The translations under genes were made by a program, and so were the position numbers. Below, one piece after another: positions 1 through 9,159 of a stretch of DNA of 64,000 nucleotides; position 1 is the first letter of the stretch, and each line of letters begins with the position of its first letter. A model generated the notes under the pieces. The model was not told the DNA's origin. It ran no database searches and saw only the letters and a program-made list of their open reading frames with translations. Source of the stretch: Botrimarina colliarenosi (GTDB taxonomy: Bacteria > Planctomycetota > Planctomycetia > Pirellulales > Lacipirellulaceae); assembly GCF_007859955.1 (NCBI RefSeq), contig NZ_SJPR01000001.1:820388-884387 (forward strand), in the 5' to 3' direction.

Positions 1-383
1 AGTACGCCGCGCCGGAGATGCTCGAGCGTGAAGAGTTCACGCCGCGGTCCGACCTGGCGAGCCTCGGCTACGTGCTGATCGAGCTGCTCTCCGGCCAGCC
101 GCTGTTCGCCGGCATCAACGACTACGCCAAGCTGCTCGAGGCGAAGCGGACCCTCCCGCAACGGCTCGACACGCTGCTGCCGGACGAGGTCACCGACAGC
201 GACCTGTTGATGGGCATCTGCCGGCGGCTCACCGCCCCCGACCCGATGCTCCGTTACGGCAGCGCCGAGGAGGCCGACACGGCCGAGATGGGATTCGCCG
301 AGTTCCAGCGCACGCTTGTCCGCGGCGACTTGGCGAGCGAGTACGAGAATGAACTGCGCGTGTGGCTCGAAGAGCTCGATTGA
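1..383 (+). CDS. Ser/Thr protein kinase, C-terminal fragment
   Basis: This is the end of a eukaryote-like (Hanks-type) Ser/Thr kinase cut by the window edge; the reading frame is open from base 3. The first residues read YAAPEM, the subdomain VIII APE motif that closes the activation loop. The invariant Asp of subdomain IX follows (RSDLASLGYVLIELLSG), then the helical C-lobe and an Arg near the end (DPMLRYGSAEEA) in the usual 'DP..R' position. The protein stops about 40 residues after the kinase fold, so no C-terminal sensor or membrane segment exists on this side. The ATP-binding lobe and catalytic loop lie outside the window, so activity and substrate cannot be judged. Confidence 0.85.
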   Translation, partial: YAAPEMLEREEFTPRSDLASLGYVLIELLSGQPLFAGINDYAKLLEAKRTLPQRLDTLLPDEVTDSDLLMGICRRLTAPDPMLRYGSAEEADTAEMGFAEFQRTLVRGDLASEYENELRVWLEELD

Positions 384-521
384 TCGCCGCTGGCGCCGCT
401 GGCGCGCCGCCGGTCGGGGCAAGTTGACCTTGACTCCGGTCTAGCGTCGGACGACGTTGTGGCCGATGTGGTCAGGAAGACCGCCATTTCGCCCCCGCCT
501 CAACGTTGCGGAGACGCAAGG

Positions 522-2063
522 ATGCGTTTCGCCCTCTCCCCCGCGCTCTTCTGCGCTATCGTCCTGTCTCCGTTCGACGCCTTGGCGGCGGAAGAGGACC
601 GTTACGGCGGTGATCTCTCGACCTACGACTTTGGCTCGTTCGACAAGGCGAGCCCCAGCTCCGCCGTCGGCGGCTACCACAGTCCGTCGACAAATCCCGG
701 CTCAACGGCGGCAAGTCCCACGACGACAACACCGTCGTCCAGCTCCAACGACCTGCGTTCTGGCGCGTCGCCGAGTTCGACGACGCTGCCGCCGCGCCCG
801 AGCCAGAGCCAGGTGACGCTCCCGACCACCACCCGGCCGACAACGGCGCCCACGACCAATCCCAATCCGCCGAGCCCGCGCGGCTCGGAATTCTCCGCCG
901 GTTCGAGCCAAGCAACGCTGCCGAGCCGCAGCACGACACCCGGCTACGGGTCGTCCAATTCCGGGTCCCCCAATTACGGAACGTCGCCGAGCTACAACAC
1001 GACGCCCAGCTACGGCTCGACTCCCAACCGTAGCACTTCGCCAACCGCGTCGGCGGCCAGCCCCTCGACAACGCCGAGTGACTTGCGGAGCTACTCGCAG
1101 CCCTCGACGAGCCGTCAGGCGACGACGCCAACGAGCCCCGCGTACGGTTCGACGAGCAATCAGCCCACGAGACAGAACTTGTCGGAGTCGTCGGCGCTGA
1201 CGAGCCGCGTCGGCTCGACGGTCGATCCGCAAGCGGGAGTGCGGGAGCGGAAGACGCAGGAGATGCTCGAGAAGATGCTCCGCCCCCGGTCGGATTCGAA
1301 GCTGTCGGGCACGCCGATGTCGCTGACGTCGGTCGTCTCTTCAGCGGCGAGCCGCGAGGAGCAGGCGCGCCGTGTCGACGCCTACTGGTCGCTCACCTCG
1401 GCGGTCGCCGACTACTACTTGGGCCTCGCCGAAGTCGGTGAGATGGACCGGCTCCGCCAGCGGCTTTCGACTTACAGCACAACGATCGGTCAGGCCCAGA
1501 CGAGCCTCAATACCCGGATCAACACGTCGCTTAAGGCGGCGCGGGCGGCCCAGTTCCGGCTGGCGCAACTGATGGGAGGCGGCGTCATGCCGTTGCCGTC
1601 GGACACGCCGTTTACCGGGCCCTACGCGACACGTTTCGAGACGGTCTTCCCGGCCGGGGCGCCGGAGGAGGCGCGCCTTGTGGCTGAATTGTTGCCGCTC
1701 CGCCTCATCGAGCTGCAGGACGCCGCCGAGTCGGTGGCAAGCTCCGAGTCGTGGATCTCCCGGGTCGCCAGCGACCAGGCCGCCCAGTCGGACGGGACAG
1801 GCGTGATGCGGGCGCTAGAGCTTTTGGCGCTCAATCGCCGCGCGTTCGTCCAGATCGCCCGGGACTACAACCTGCAGATCAACCGCTACACGCAGCTCGC
1901 GGCGCCAGAGCGAGTCGACACGGGGCGGCTCGTGGCTATGCTCATAAGGACGGCGCCAACGGGCGCCCAGTCCGCCGAGGACGCGTTGATGGCCGGCTTC
2001 TCGGCCGGAGCGACCAACTCGGCCAGCCGCACCCCTTCCACGGACGCCCCCGCGCGACGCTAG
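522..2063 (+). CDS. Secreted Ser/Thr/Pro-rich protein with TolC-like helical C-terminus
   Basis: I chose the ATG at 522 because it begins a convincing signal peptide (MRFALSPALFCAIVLSPFDALA) followed by a charged mature start; the frame is open 21 codons further upstream. Residues of about 30-230 are low-complexity, rich in Ser, Thr, Pro, Gly and Tyr, with loose repeats such as NYGTSPSYNTTPSYGS. Residues of about 260-490 are predicted helical and amphipathic; the late stretch ending ARDYNLQINRY recalls the helical barrels of outer-membrane efflux (TolC-like) proteins, though I cannot claim homology. It is probably exported to the periplasm or outer membrane with the linker as an extended tether. 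Function is unknown. Confidence 0.75.
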   Translation: MRFALSPALFCAIVLSPFDALAAEEDRYGGDLSTYDFGSFDKASPSSAVGGYHSPSTNPGSTAASPTTTTPSSSSNDLRSGASPSSTTLPPRPSQSQVTLPTTTRPTTAPTTNPNPPSPRGSEFSAGSSQATLPSRSTTPGYGSSNSGSPNYGTSPSYNTTPSYGSTPNRSTSPTASAASPSTTPSDLRSYSQPSTSRQATTPTSPAYGSTSNQPTRQNLSESSALTSRVGSTVDPQAGVRERKTQEMLEKMLRPRSDSKLSGTPMSLTSVVSSAASREEQARRVDAYWSLTSAVADYYLGLAEVGEMDRLRQRLSTYSTTIGQAQTSLNTRINTSLKAARAAQFRLAQLMGGGVMPLPSDTPFTGPYATRFETVFPAGAPEEARLVAELLPLRLIELQDAAESVASSESWISRVASDQAAQSDGTGVMRALELLALNRRAFVQIARDYNLQINRYTQLAAPERVDTGRLVAMLIRTAPTGAQSAEDALMAGFSAGATNSASRTPSTDAPARR

Positions 2064-2165
2064 CCGTCGCGGCGACGGCGGCGCCCCAATGGCCCCGCTA
2101 TGCCGAACGGCATCACCGCTATCGCCGCCGCCAAGCCGCCCCGGCCGAGCGCTGCGCACGACGCG

Positions 2166-3179
2166 ATGACGCTGCCGCTCGTCGAACCGCTGCGGATCGG
2201 CGACCTGGTTGTCGACCCGCCGATTCTGCAGGCCCCGATGGCGGGTTACACCAACTACGCCTTCCGGCAGATCGTCCGAAGCTTCGGCGGCGCCGGGCTC
2301 TTGGCGACCGAGATGGTCAACGCCCGTGGCTTTGTCTGGATGGACAAAGAGCTGGCCGAGCACCCCGACCGGCTGTGGGGCGTCGCCGACGAGCCGCGGC
2401 CGCTCGCCGTGCAGATCTGGGACAACGACCCCGACACGCTCGCCCAAGTCGGCGCCCGACTGGCGCACGAGTACAAGGTGTCGGTCGTCGACATCAATTT
2501 CGGCTGCCCCGTGCGGCAGGTGACCGAGAAGGCGCACAGCGGCTCGTACCTGCTCCGCACGCCCGACCGGATGGGCCAGATCATCGAGCGCGTGGTGGCC
2601 GCCTGTCATCCGACGCCCGTCACCGCCAAGACCCGCCTCGGTTGTAGCCGCGACAAGATCAACATCATCGACGTCGCGCAGATCGTCGAAGGCGCCGGCG
2701 CCGCGGCCCTCACGGTCCATGGGCGGACCGCCGCCGACATGTTCCGCGGCGAGGCGTCTTGGGACCTGATCAGCCAGATCAAGCCGCACCTCAAGCGAAT
2801 CCCGCTGATCGGCAACGGCGATCTCGACACGGCCGACAAGGTCGTCGAGGCGTTCCGCCGCTGGAACGTCGATGGCGTGATGATCGCGCGGGCCAGTCTC
2901 AACAAGCCGTGGCTCTTCCAGCAGGCGGCCGCGGCGCTGCGCGGCGAGCCCGTGCCGCCCGACCCGACGGTCGAAGAAGAGCGCGCCCTGATGGTCGAGC
3001 ACTTCCGATTGGTCTGCGAACGCTTCGGCGAAGAGCGTGGCGCGGTCCTGATGCGGAAGTTCGCCTGCTGCTACGCCCAGGGCCGCCCCGGCGCGCGTGA
3101 GTTCCGCAAGCATGTCGTCATGATCGATACGGCTCGCGAATTCTTCGACGTGGTCGCGACTTACTTTCCGAAGGCGTAG
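2166..3179 (+). CDS. tRNA-dihydrouridine synthase
   Basis: This is an FMN-dependent enzyme that reduces specific uridines in tRNA to 5,6-dihydrouridine using NAD(P)H. The N-terminal TIM barrel shows the family blocks: LQAPMAGYTN (FMN site, residues 22-30), then INFGCPVRQV with the conserved Cys114 of the GCP motif, LTVHGRT, IPLIGNGD and DGVMIARASL, in the expected order. About 337 residues is normal for Dus proteins. An ATG at 2100 would add 22 residues of unconserved Ala/Pro-rich sequence, so the start at 2166, directly before the conserved N-terminus, is preferred. The subfamily (A, B or C) cannot be fixed by eye, although the motifs look DusB-like. Confidence 0.9.
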   Translation: MTLPLVEPLRIGDLVVDPPILQAPMAGYTNYAFRQIVRSFGGAGLLATEMVNARGFVWMDKELAEHPDRLWGVADEPRPLAVQIWDNDPDTLAQVGARLAHEYKVSVVDINFGCPVRQVTEKAHSGSYLLRTPDRMGQIIERVVAACHPTPVTAKTRLGCSRDKINIIDVAQIVEGAGAAALTVHGRTAADMFRGEASWDLISQIKPHLKRIPLIGNGDLDTADKVVEAFRRWNVDGVMIARASLNKPWLFQQAAAALRGEPVPPDPTVEEERALMVEHFRLVCERFGEERGAVLMRKFACCYAQGRPGAREFRKHVVMIDTAREFFDVVATYFPKA

Positions 3180-3245
3180 GCCTTCGTAGAGACATTAACC
3201 GCTTTCCTCGGGGCGTCTCCGGCGCCTCCCAGCACGGACGCCGAC

Positions 3246-4637
3246 TTGGACGCTCTCGAAGACGCGGTATCAGAGTCCGAGACGCTACAACGCCTGCAGG
3301 CGTTGCTCGAGCCAGAGGACGCTTCGTCCGCTTCGTCGGCCGAGGCGATCAACCTGTTGCTCGCGTCGCTCGACGCCCGCGAGACCGCCCGCGTGGTCTG
3401 CGAGCTGCCGACCGAGCAGCAAGCCGACCTGCTGTCGCGGCTGACGCCCGAAGACGCAGTCGGGTTGCTCGAGGACCTTCCGGAGGTGACCGCCATCGAG
3501 GCGGTCGAAGCGCTGTCGGCGGAAGACGCCGCGGCGATCGTCCACGAGCTGCCGAGCGACGATCAGGCGGACTTGATCGGGGCCATGGACGCCACGGCGG
3601 CCGCGGCCGTCCTCGCCGAACTGGACGAGGACGAGGCCGAGCGGATCGCCGAGCTCGCCGCCTATCCCGAGGATACGGCTGGCGGACTGATGGCGACCGA
3701 GGTTGTCGCGCTCCGCGACATCGCGACGGTCGAAACAACGCTCCGCCGCCTGCGCGCCGGGGCGACGCGGCTGCGCGACCTCGACGTGCAGTACGCGTAT
3801 GTCGTCGCCAAGGGCCGCCGACTCGTCGGCGTGTTGCGGCTCCGCGATCTGCTGGTCGCCGAGGAGGCGTCACGGCTCGCCGACATCATGATCGCCGACC
3901 CGCTGTCGATTTCGGCGACGATGCCGCTGGAGGAACTTGTCGCGTTCTTTGACGAGCACGCATTTATCGGGGTCCCCGTTGTCGACTCCGAAGAGCGGCT
4001 GGTCGGCACGGTGAGCCGGCGCGCTGTCGACGAAGCTTCCGAAGAGCAAGCGAGCAGCGATTATCGCCGCTCGATGGGCGTCGTCGCCGAGGAGCTCCGC
4101 TCGATGCCAACGCTGCGCCGCAGCCGGATGCGGCTGGCTTGGCTGAGTGTGAACATCGTGCTGAACGTGATCGCGGCCAGCGTCATTGCCTTCTACCAAG
4201 ACACGCTGAGCCAGGTGATCGCCCTAGCGGTGTTCCTGCCGATGATCTCCGACATGTCGGGCTGTAGCGGCAATCAATCGGTCGCTGTGAGCATGCGTGA
4301 GCTGTCGCTCGGCTTATTGCGGCCGACCGAGTGGCTGCGGGTCTGGAGCAAGGAAGCGGGCGTCGGCCTGATCAACGGCTTGGTGCTCGGCGGACTGTTG
4401 GGGACGGTCGCCGCCTTCTACGCTGGCAACCTCTGGCTGGGGGTCGTCGTGGGGGGCGCTTTGGCCGTCAACACGCTGGTCGCGGTCCTCCTGGGCGGCG
4501 TGATCCCGTTGGCGTTGAAGCTCGCCAAGGTCGACCCGGCCCTCGCTTCGAGCCCGCTGCTTACAACGGTCACCGATATGTGCGGCTTCTTCGCGGCGCT
4601 GAGCCTCGCCACCCTCTTGCTCGACAAGTTGCTCTGA
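3246..4637 (+). CDS. mgtE: MgtE family magnesium transporter
   Basis: MgtE is a dimeric Mg2+ channel of the inner membrane gated by cytosolic Mg2+. The parts are in canonical order: an acidic alpha-helical N domain (about residues 15-130), a CBS pair (about 135-255, with the PEDTAGGLM entry motif), a connecting helix, and a five-helix pore domain after residue 290. The pore block reads PMISDMSGCSGNQS where the family has a Gly/Asn-rich 'GGN.G.QS' motif. The start is the TTG at 3246; the preceding in-frame stop is that of the dus gene and no ATG lies between them. The gap to dus is 66 bases and co-transcription is plausible. Confidence 0.93.
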   Translation: MDALEDAVSESETLQRLQALLEPEDASSASSAEAINLLLASLDARETARVVCELPTEQQADLLSRLTPEDAVGLLEDLPEVTAIEAVEALSAEDAAAIVHELPSDDQADLIGAMDATAAAAVLAELDEDEAERIAELAAYPEDTAGGLMATEVVALRDIATVETTLRRLRAGATRLRDLDVQYAYVVAKGRRLVGVLRLRDLLVAEEASRLADIMIADPLSISATMPLEELVAFFDEHAFIGVPVVDSEERLVGTVSRRAVDEASEEQASSDYRRSMGVVAEELRSMPTLRRSRMRLAWLSVNIVLNVIAASVIAFYQDTLSQVIALAVFLPMISDMSGCSGNQSVAVSMRELSLGLLRPTEWLRVWSKEAGVGLINGLVLGGLLGTVAAFYAGNLWLGVVVGGALAVNTLVAVLLGGVIPLALKLAKVDPALASSPLLTTVTDMCGFFAALSLATLLLDKLL

Positions 4638-4722
4638 TAGAGTCAGCGCTCGTCGGGTGCGGATCGTCCCACTGGGGCCACGACGCAGCGGCAGTGATAT
4701 TTTCTTTGCGGAGCGGTTGACG

Positions 4723-5769
4723 ATGGTGGCCTTCGGGTTGCTGGCGGTGGGTCTGGTTGCTTTGGTTGTCGGCGCCGAGATGCTGGTGCGGGGCGCCAGC
4801 CGGCTGGCGGCGGCTGCGGGAGTGTCGTCGCTGGCGATCGGGCTGACGGTGGTCGCCTACGGCACCAGCGCCCCGGAGGTCGCGGTGAGCGTCAACGCCG
4901 CGCTGCACGACCAAGCCGACATCGCCCTGGGGAATGTCGTCGGCAGCAACACTTGCAACGTGCTGCTGATCCTCGGAATCTCCGCCATCGCGGCGCCGCT
5001 GGCGGTCTCGTCCCAATTGGTGCGGATCGACGTGCCGCTGATGATCGCAGTGTCACTTGGCGTGGTGGGGCTGGCCTACGACGGCGTGCTCGGTTGGGGA
5101 GACGGCTGCCTACTGCTGTTGGGCGCGGCTGCTTACACCGTGCTGCAGCTAGTTCTCGCCAAGAGGGATTCTTCCCCGGTGGACCCCGAGGCGCCCAAGG
5201 TGTCGGTCATGGCGTCGATCTTGCTGGTCGCCTTCGGCCTCGCGACGCTTGTGTTGGGTTCGCGATGGATGGTCGACGGAGCGGTGCGCATCGCCGAGGC
5301 GTGGGGCGTCAGCCAACTGGTGATCGGCCTGACGATCGTCGCGATTGGGACCTCGCTGCCCGAGTTGGTGACGTCGCTCGTCGCCAGCCTCCGTGGCGAG
5401 CGCGACATCGCCGTGGGGAACATTGTCGGCAGCAACCTGTTCAACCTGACGGCGGTGCTCGGCGCGGCCGCGTTCGCGTCGCCGGCGGGGCTGCCGATCT
5501 CGGCCGAGGCGTTGCGGTTCGACCTGCCCGTGATGGTGGGCGTCTCGGTCGTCTGCCTACCGATCTTCTTCACCGGGATGACGATCAACCGCTGGGAAGG
5601 GGCGCTGCTGCTCGCCTACTACGTCGCCTACGTGGCTTACTTGGTCCTCGAGTCGCAGCGTCACCACGCGGCCGTCGCGCTGGGGGACGCCCTGCGATGG
5701 TTCGTCTTGCCGATGACGGCGCTGGTGCTCGTCACGCTCGCGATGAAAGAGCTGCGCCGGCGGCCGTGA
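4723..5769 (+). CDS. Sodium/calcium exchanger (CaCA family)
   Basis: This is an inner-membrane cation/Ca2+ antiporter with two inverted alpha-repeats. Repeat 1 shows AYGTSAPEVAVS and GNVVGSNTCNVLLILG; repeat 2 shows AIGTSLPELVTS and GNIVGSNLFNLTAVLG. These carry the acidic residue (E in PE) and the Asn/Ser ligands expected for Ca2+ and Na+ binding. About ten hydrophobic segments span 348 residues, similar to bacterial YrbG-type proteins. The ATG at 4723 has a GGAG about 9 bases upstream and begins directly at the first membrane helix, so it is preferred over the in-frame ATG at 4657. Which cation is exchanged cannot be told from sequence. Confidence 0.92.
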   Translation: MVAFGLLAVGLVALVVGAEMLVRGASRLAAAAGVSSLAIGLTVVAYGTSAPEVAVSVNAALHDQADIALGNVVGSNTCNVLLILGISAIAAPLAVSSQLVRIDVPLMIAVSLGVVGLAYDGVLGWGDGCLLLLGAAAYTVLQLVLAKRDSSPVDPEAPKVSVMASILLVAFGLATLVLGSRWMVDGAVRIAEAWGVSQLVIGLTIVAIGTSLPELVTSLVASLRGERDIAVGNIVGSNLFNLTAVLGAAAFASPAGLPISAEALRFDLPVMVGVSVVCLPIFFTGMTINRWEGALLLAYYVAYVAYLVLESQRHHAAVALGDALRWFVLPMTALVLVTLAMKELRRRP

Positions 5770-5790
5770 CGGTCCCTGTTCAGCTCCTGA

Positions 5791-7455
5791 TCAGCCCCGC
5801 ACCTTGAGACGCGGCTTACGGTCGATGTCGGCCTCGAAGTCGCCCATCTTGTAGGCCTGCCAGTAGTCGTCGAGCTTGAGCTTGACCTTCTTGGACAGCA
5901 AGAAGAGTCCGAGCATGTTCGGCAGCGCCATTGAGAGGATCATCAACTCGCTAAAGACGTTGACGTTCCGCGCCGTCACCACCGCCCCTAAGAAGACGAA
6001 GCAGAGAAAGATCAGCTTGTACGGTAGCGACGCCGCCGCTCCGAACAGGTAGGTGAAGCAGCGCTCACCGTAGTAGCTCCATGAGATCATCGTCGAGTAG
6101 GCGAACAAAGACGCCGCGAGGGCCAGCACCATCGGGAACCAGCTGATCTGCGTGGCGAAGGCGTTGGAGGTGAGGGTCGCCCCCTGGTCGGCGACGATAA
6201 TCTCGGCGTGTTCGGGGAACCGCGCCGTGTCGTAGGCGCCCGTGATGACGATCACCAAACCCGTCATGGTGCAGATAACGACGGTGTCGATGAACGGCTC
6301 GAGCAGGGCGACGATCCCTTCGCGGACGGCGTACTGCGTTTTGGCGGCCGAGTGGGCGATCGCCGCCGACCCGATGCCGGCCTCGTTGCTAAAGACGGCG
6401 CGCTTGATGCCGACCACCATCACGCCCAAGAAGCCGCCGAAGGCCGACTCCCACTTGAACGCCTCGGAGAAGATCGTGCCGAAGGCGGCGGGGATCGCGC
6501 TGAAGTTCATGCCGAGGATCGTCAGCGCGGCGGCGACATAGATGACGCACATCAGCGGGACGATCTTCTCCGCGGTCGAGGCGATCCGCTTGATGCCGCC
6601 GAGGATCACGATCCCCACCAGCGTGACCATCACGGCGCCGTAGACCCACTCGCGGCCTTCCAGCCAAGGGAGCTGCGACTTGACGACGTCCATCGACTGC
6701 GACACCTGGAACGAGCAACCGCCGCCGAGCGAGCCACCGAAGCAGAGGAGTGCGAAGAAGATGGCGAGCGGCTTGCCGAGCCAGGCCATCCCCAGGTCCT
6801 CGAGGCCCTCGCTCAGGTAGCGCATCGGCCCGCCAGAGACGTTGCCCTGATCATCGACGCGCCGGTACATCTGGCCGAGCGTGCACTCGGTGAATTTGCT
6901 CGACATGCCGAGCAGGCCCGCCAGGATCATCCAGAAGACGGCGCCTGGTCCGCCCGTGCCGACCGCGATCGCAACGCCGGCGATATTGCCAAGGCCAACG
7001 GTCGCCGAAAGGGCCGAGGCGAGCGCCTGGAAGTGGGTGACCTCGCCCTCGTCGTCGGGGTCGTCGTAGCTGCCACGGACGACCTTCACCGCGTGCCAGA
7101 AGGCGCGGACGTTGATAAAGCCCATCCGCAGGGTCAGGTAGATCGCCCCCAGCAGCAGCCAGGCCACCACGAACGGAACCGACGTGCCAAGCCACCGCTC
7201 TGACTCGAAGTCGTAGAACAGGACGGTAACGAGGGGGGTAACCAGATAGTCGCCGAACCACGCATCGAGCGAGTCCATCCAGCCGGCTGTCGCATCGACT
7301 TCTGCCGGAGCTTCGGCGGTGGTATCAGCCGGCAGCGTCTCGGCGGGAGGGGCCGGCGCCGCCGGTTCCTCTTGGGCCAGGGCCCCCGATGTCACCGTTA
7401 ACAGACCCGCCAAGGCAAGGCAGGCGATTCGGAGCGCGCGGGTGGGGGCTGGCAT
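5791..7455 (-). CDS. AGCS family sodium:amino acid symporter
   Basis: This is an inner-membrane Na+-coupled symporter of the alanine/glycine:cation family. Core motifs include ATVGLGNIAGVAIAVGTGGPGAVFWM, split here as TVGLGNIAG and GTGGPGAVFWM, plus GMSSKFTECTLGQMYR and the FSNEAGIGSAAIAHSAA block. About eleven hydrophobic helices are present. The protein is about 80 residues longer at the N-terminus than typical AGCS members: it begins with a signal-like hydrophobic segment ending GALAQ and an Ala/Pro/Glu-rich linker before the first family helix. This extension is unusual and may be cleaved. The gene is convergent with the cation exchanger, with 21 bases between stops. Confidence 0.93.
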   Translation of the reverse strand: MPAPTRALRIACLALAGLLTVTSGALAQEEPAAPAPPAETLPADTTAEAPAEVDATAGWMDSLDAWFGDYLVTPLVTVLFYDFESERWLGTSVPFVVAWLLLGAIYLTLRMGFINVRAFWHAVKVVRGSYDDPDDEGEVTHFQALASALSATVGLGNIAGVAIAVGTGGPGAVFWMILAGLLGMSSKFTECTLGQMYRRVDDQGNVSGGPMRYLSEGLEDLGMAWLGKPLAIFFALLCFGGSLGGGCSFQVSQSMDVVKSQLPWLEGREWVYGAVMVTLVGIVILGGIKRIASTAEKIVPLMCVIYVAAALTILGMNFSAIPAAFGTIFSEAFKWESAFGGFLGVMVVGIKRAVFSNEAGIGSAAIAHSAAKTQYAVREGIVALLEPFIDTVVICTMTGLVIVITGAYDTARFPEHAEIIVADQGATLTSNAFATQISWFPMVLALAASLFAYSTMISWSYYGERCFTYLFGAAASLPYKLIFLCFVFLGAVVTARNVNVFSELMILSMALPNMLGLFLLSKKVKLKLDDYWQAYKMGDFEADIDRKPRLKVRG

Positions 7456-7647
7456 GAGGTGGGGTCCCTCGGTGGTGGGGGGTGCTTTCAGTCCGCTGGC
7501 GTCGGTGGGCCGTTAGGAGACCAGGAAAGAGTCCTGGTGGACGCCGCTGCTGGCAGACACGCTAGATGATAAACCTTAACGGGTCAACACTTTACGGCGC
7601 AGCGCAAGCGGGTTAATGCGACGCGATCTCATTAAAAACATTATGGG

Positions 7648-7675
7648 TTGTCGAAAATGCCGTCAGCCATAGGAT
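7648..7675 (+). promoter_or_regulatory. Candidate promoter of the suf region
   Basis: In the only clearly AT-rich stretch between the divergent symporter and sufR genes there is TTGTCG (7648-7653), a 16-base spacer and TAGGAT (7670-7675). These resemble sigma-70 -35 and -10 boxes. The ATG of sufR is only 9 bases after the -10 element, so a transcript from here would be nearly leaderless. The GGGGTG just before the ATG could instead be a ribosome site for a longer transcript. I saw no perfect SufR-type palindrome. The call rests on visual match only. Confidence 0.3.
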
Positions 7676-7684
7676 AGGGGTGTT

Positions 7685-8425
7685 ATGACTCCCAGCGACG
7701 AAACCGATCGCCTGTTGCTCGACCACCTCCGCCGCCACGCGACGGCGTCGGTCGGTGATTTGGGCGAACTGCTTGGCGTGACCGCTACCGCGATCCGCCA
7801 GCGGCTTACCAGGCTGATGGCCGAGGGGCTGATCGAGCGGAAACTCCATCAGTCGGCGGTGTCAGTCGGGGGCCAAGAGGGCGGCGAAGCGAAGAAGCCC
7901 AACGGCCGAGGGCGGCCCAGTTACGACTACGCCCTCACCGACCGCGGTCGTCAGGCCGCGGGCGACAACTACCACGACTTGGCCGAGATCCTCTGGGAAG
8001 AGATCCGCAAGATCGACGAGCCGCGGGTCCGCGTCGGCCTCGTCAAGCGGGTCGCCGAGCGGCTAGCCAGCCGCTATTCCAGCCAGACGGACGGCCAGGA
8101 TGTCGCCGATCGGATGCGTCACCTGATGCGTCTGATGGGTGAGCGCGAGGTGCCAGTCGATGTCGACGAGTCGGGTGGCTTGCCGGTGCTGACGATGCTG
8201 GCGTGCCCCTACCCGACGCTCGCCGAGCAAGACCGCAGCATTTGTGCGGTTGAGAAGGCGATGATCAGCGAGATCGTCGGCCGCGGCGTGCGGCTGAGCG
8301 AGTGCCGGCTCGATGGCGGCGGTTGCTGTTCATTCGAGGCGTCGGCGCTGCCGTCCGATTCAGTTGAGATTGGCGCTGTTGAGATTGGCGCTGTCGAGGT
8401 TAGCGCTGTCGAGGTAGGTGACTGA
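7685..8425 (+). CDS. sufR: SufR-like Fe-S cluster responsive regulator
   Basis: This is a probable repressor of Fe-S cluster assembly genes. The N-terminal winged helix-turn-helix (about residues 7-90) ends with the [16 protein letters not shown] wing typical of this DeoR/ArsR-like family. The C-terminal half holds the cysteine set expected to bind an Fe-S cluster: Cys174, Cys187, Cys207 and Cys214/Cys215, a spacing similar to cyanobacterial SufR. It stands directly upstream of nuoB and sufCBD in the same orientation, which fits autogenous control of the region. The final 20 residues are four copies of a VE-(I/V)-(G/S)-A-like pentapeptide, encoded by a 15-base tandem repeat, an addition I do not associate with the family. 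Confidence 0.82.
   Translation: MTPSDETDRLLLDHLRRHATASVGDLGELLGVTATAIRQRLTRLMAEGLIERKLHQSAVSVGGQEGGEAKKPNGRGRPSYDYALTDRGRQAAGDNYHDLAEILWEEIRKIDEPRVRVGLVKRVAERLASRYSSQTDGQDVADRMRHLMRLMGEREVPVDVDESGGLPVLTMLACPYPTLAEQDRSICAVEKAMISEIVGRGVRLSECRLDGGGCCSFEASALPSDSVEIGAVEIGAVEVSAVEVGD
8363..8422 (+). repeat. Four-copy 15-bp tandem repeat at sufR 3' end
   Basis: The last 60 coding bases of sufR are four 15-base units. The first two are identical (GTTGAGATTGGCGCT), the third and fourth are diverged. Each encodes [15 protein letters not shown] and VEVGD. Being a multiple of three, copy-number change would lengthen or shorten the tail without a frameshift, so this may be a slippage-prone site. Confidence 0.85.
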
Positions 8426-8430
8426 CGCCC

Positions 8431-9141
8431 ATGGTTCCCGACACCTTCAACTCGACTGACGACACGGTTCCCACGACGCTGGGTCCCGATGGGATTACCT
8501 ACACCGCCGATGGCCGGCCTTGGATCGAGGGCCGCTTCGAAGAGAACGTCATCACGACGACGCTCGAACAGGCGATCAATTGGGCCCGCGAGTCGAGCCT
8601 CTGGCCGATGACGTTCGGCATCGCTTGCTGTGCGATCGAGATGATGGCGACCGGCGCCGGCAAGTACGATCTCGACCGCTTCGGCGCCGGCGCCTTCCGC
8701 GCCACGCCGCGGCAGGCCGACCTGATGATCGTCGCCGGGACGGTGACCTACAAAATGGCGAGCCGTATCCGCCGGCTTTACAACTTGATGCCCGACCCGA
8801 AGTATGTCATCGCGATGGGCGCTTGCACCGTCGGTGGTGGACCCTACTTCAAATACGGTTACCACGTGGTGAAGGGGGTCGACTTGGTCGTTCCCGTCGA
8901 TGTCTACGTGCCGGGCTGCCCGCCGCGGCCCGAGTCGTTGCTCGAAGGGCTGATGCGGGTGCAGGACAAGATCCGCAACCACCGCATCGCCCGGGCGGCC
9001 AACTCGCCGGTGGGCGTCACCGACGGCGACGAGTTGCCGATGCCGCACCACTCGGGACACACCATCCCGGCGGTCGACGTCGAGCCGGTCCGCGGCCACC
9101 AGCACTACCTCGAACAGATCAAGGCGGCGTCGAAGGCTTAA
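8431..9141 (+). CDS. nuoB: NADH-quinone oxidoreductase subunit B (NuoB-like)
   Basis: This is a homologue of the complex I subunit that carries the terminal 4Fe-4S cluster N2 next to the quinone site. All four cluster cysteines are present: the tandem Cys66-Cys67 in GIACCAIEM, Cys132 in MGACTVGGG and Cys163 in PGCPPRPE. The 236-residue length exceeds typical NuoB because of a roughly 35-residue N-terminal segment and a C-terminal tail of about 55 residues. The ATG is 5 bases after the sufR stop, so the two are likely co-transcribed. No other nuo gene is in the window; the neighbours are Fe-S assembly genes. It may be the complex I subunit in a split locus or a paralogue with another role. Confidence 0.88.
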   Translation: MVPDTFNSTDDTVPTTLGPDGITYTADGRPWIEGRFEENVITTTLEQAINWARESSLWPMTFGIACCAIEMMATGAGKYDLDRFGAGAFRATPRQADLMIVAGTVTYKMASRIRRLYNLMPDPKYVIAMGACTVGGGPYFKYGYHVVKGVDLVVPVDVYVPGCPPRPESLLEGLMRVQDKIRNHRIARAANSPVGVTDGDELPMPHHSGHTIPAVDVEPVRGHQHYLEQIKAASKA

Positions 9142-9159
9142 TCCTTTGAGAAGGATGGG

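Noticed and set aside
8363..8422. Possible CRISPR array
   Set aside because: Units are 15 bases, contiguous, coding and without spacers.
8431..9141. Small subunit of a hydrogenase
   Set aside because: The cysteine spacing (tandem CC, then C, then PGCPPRPE) is that of NuoB, and no large-subunit gene is near.
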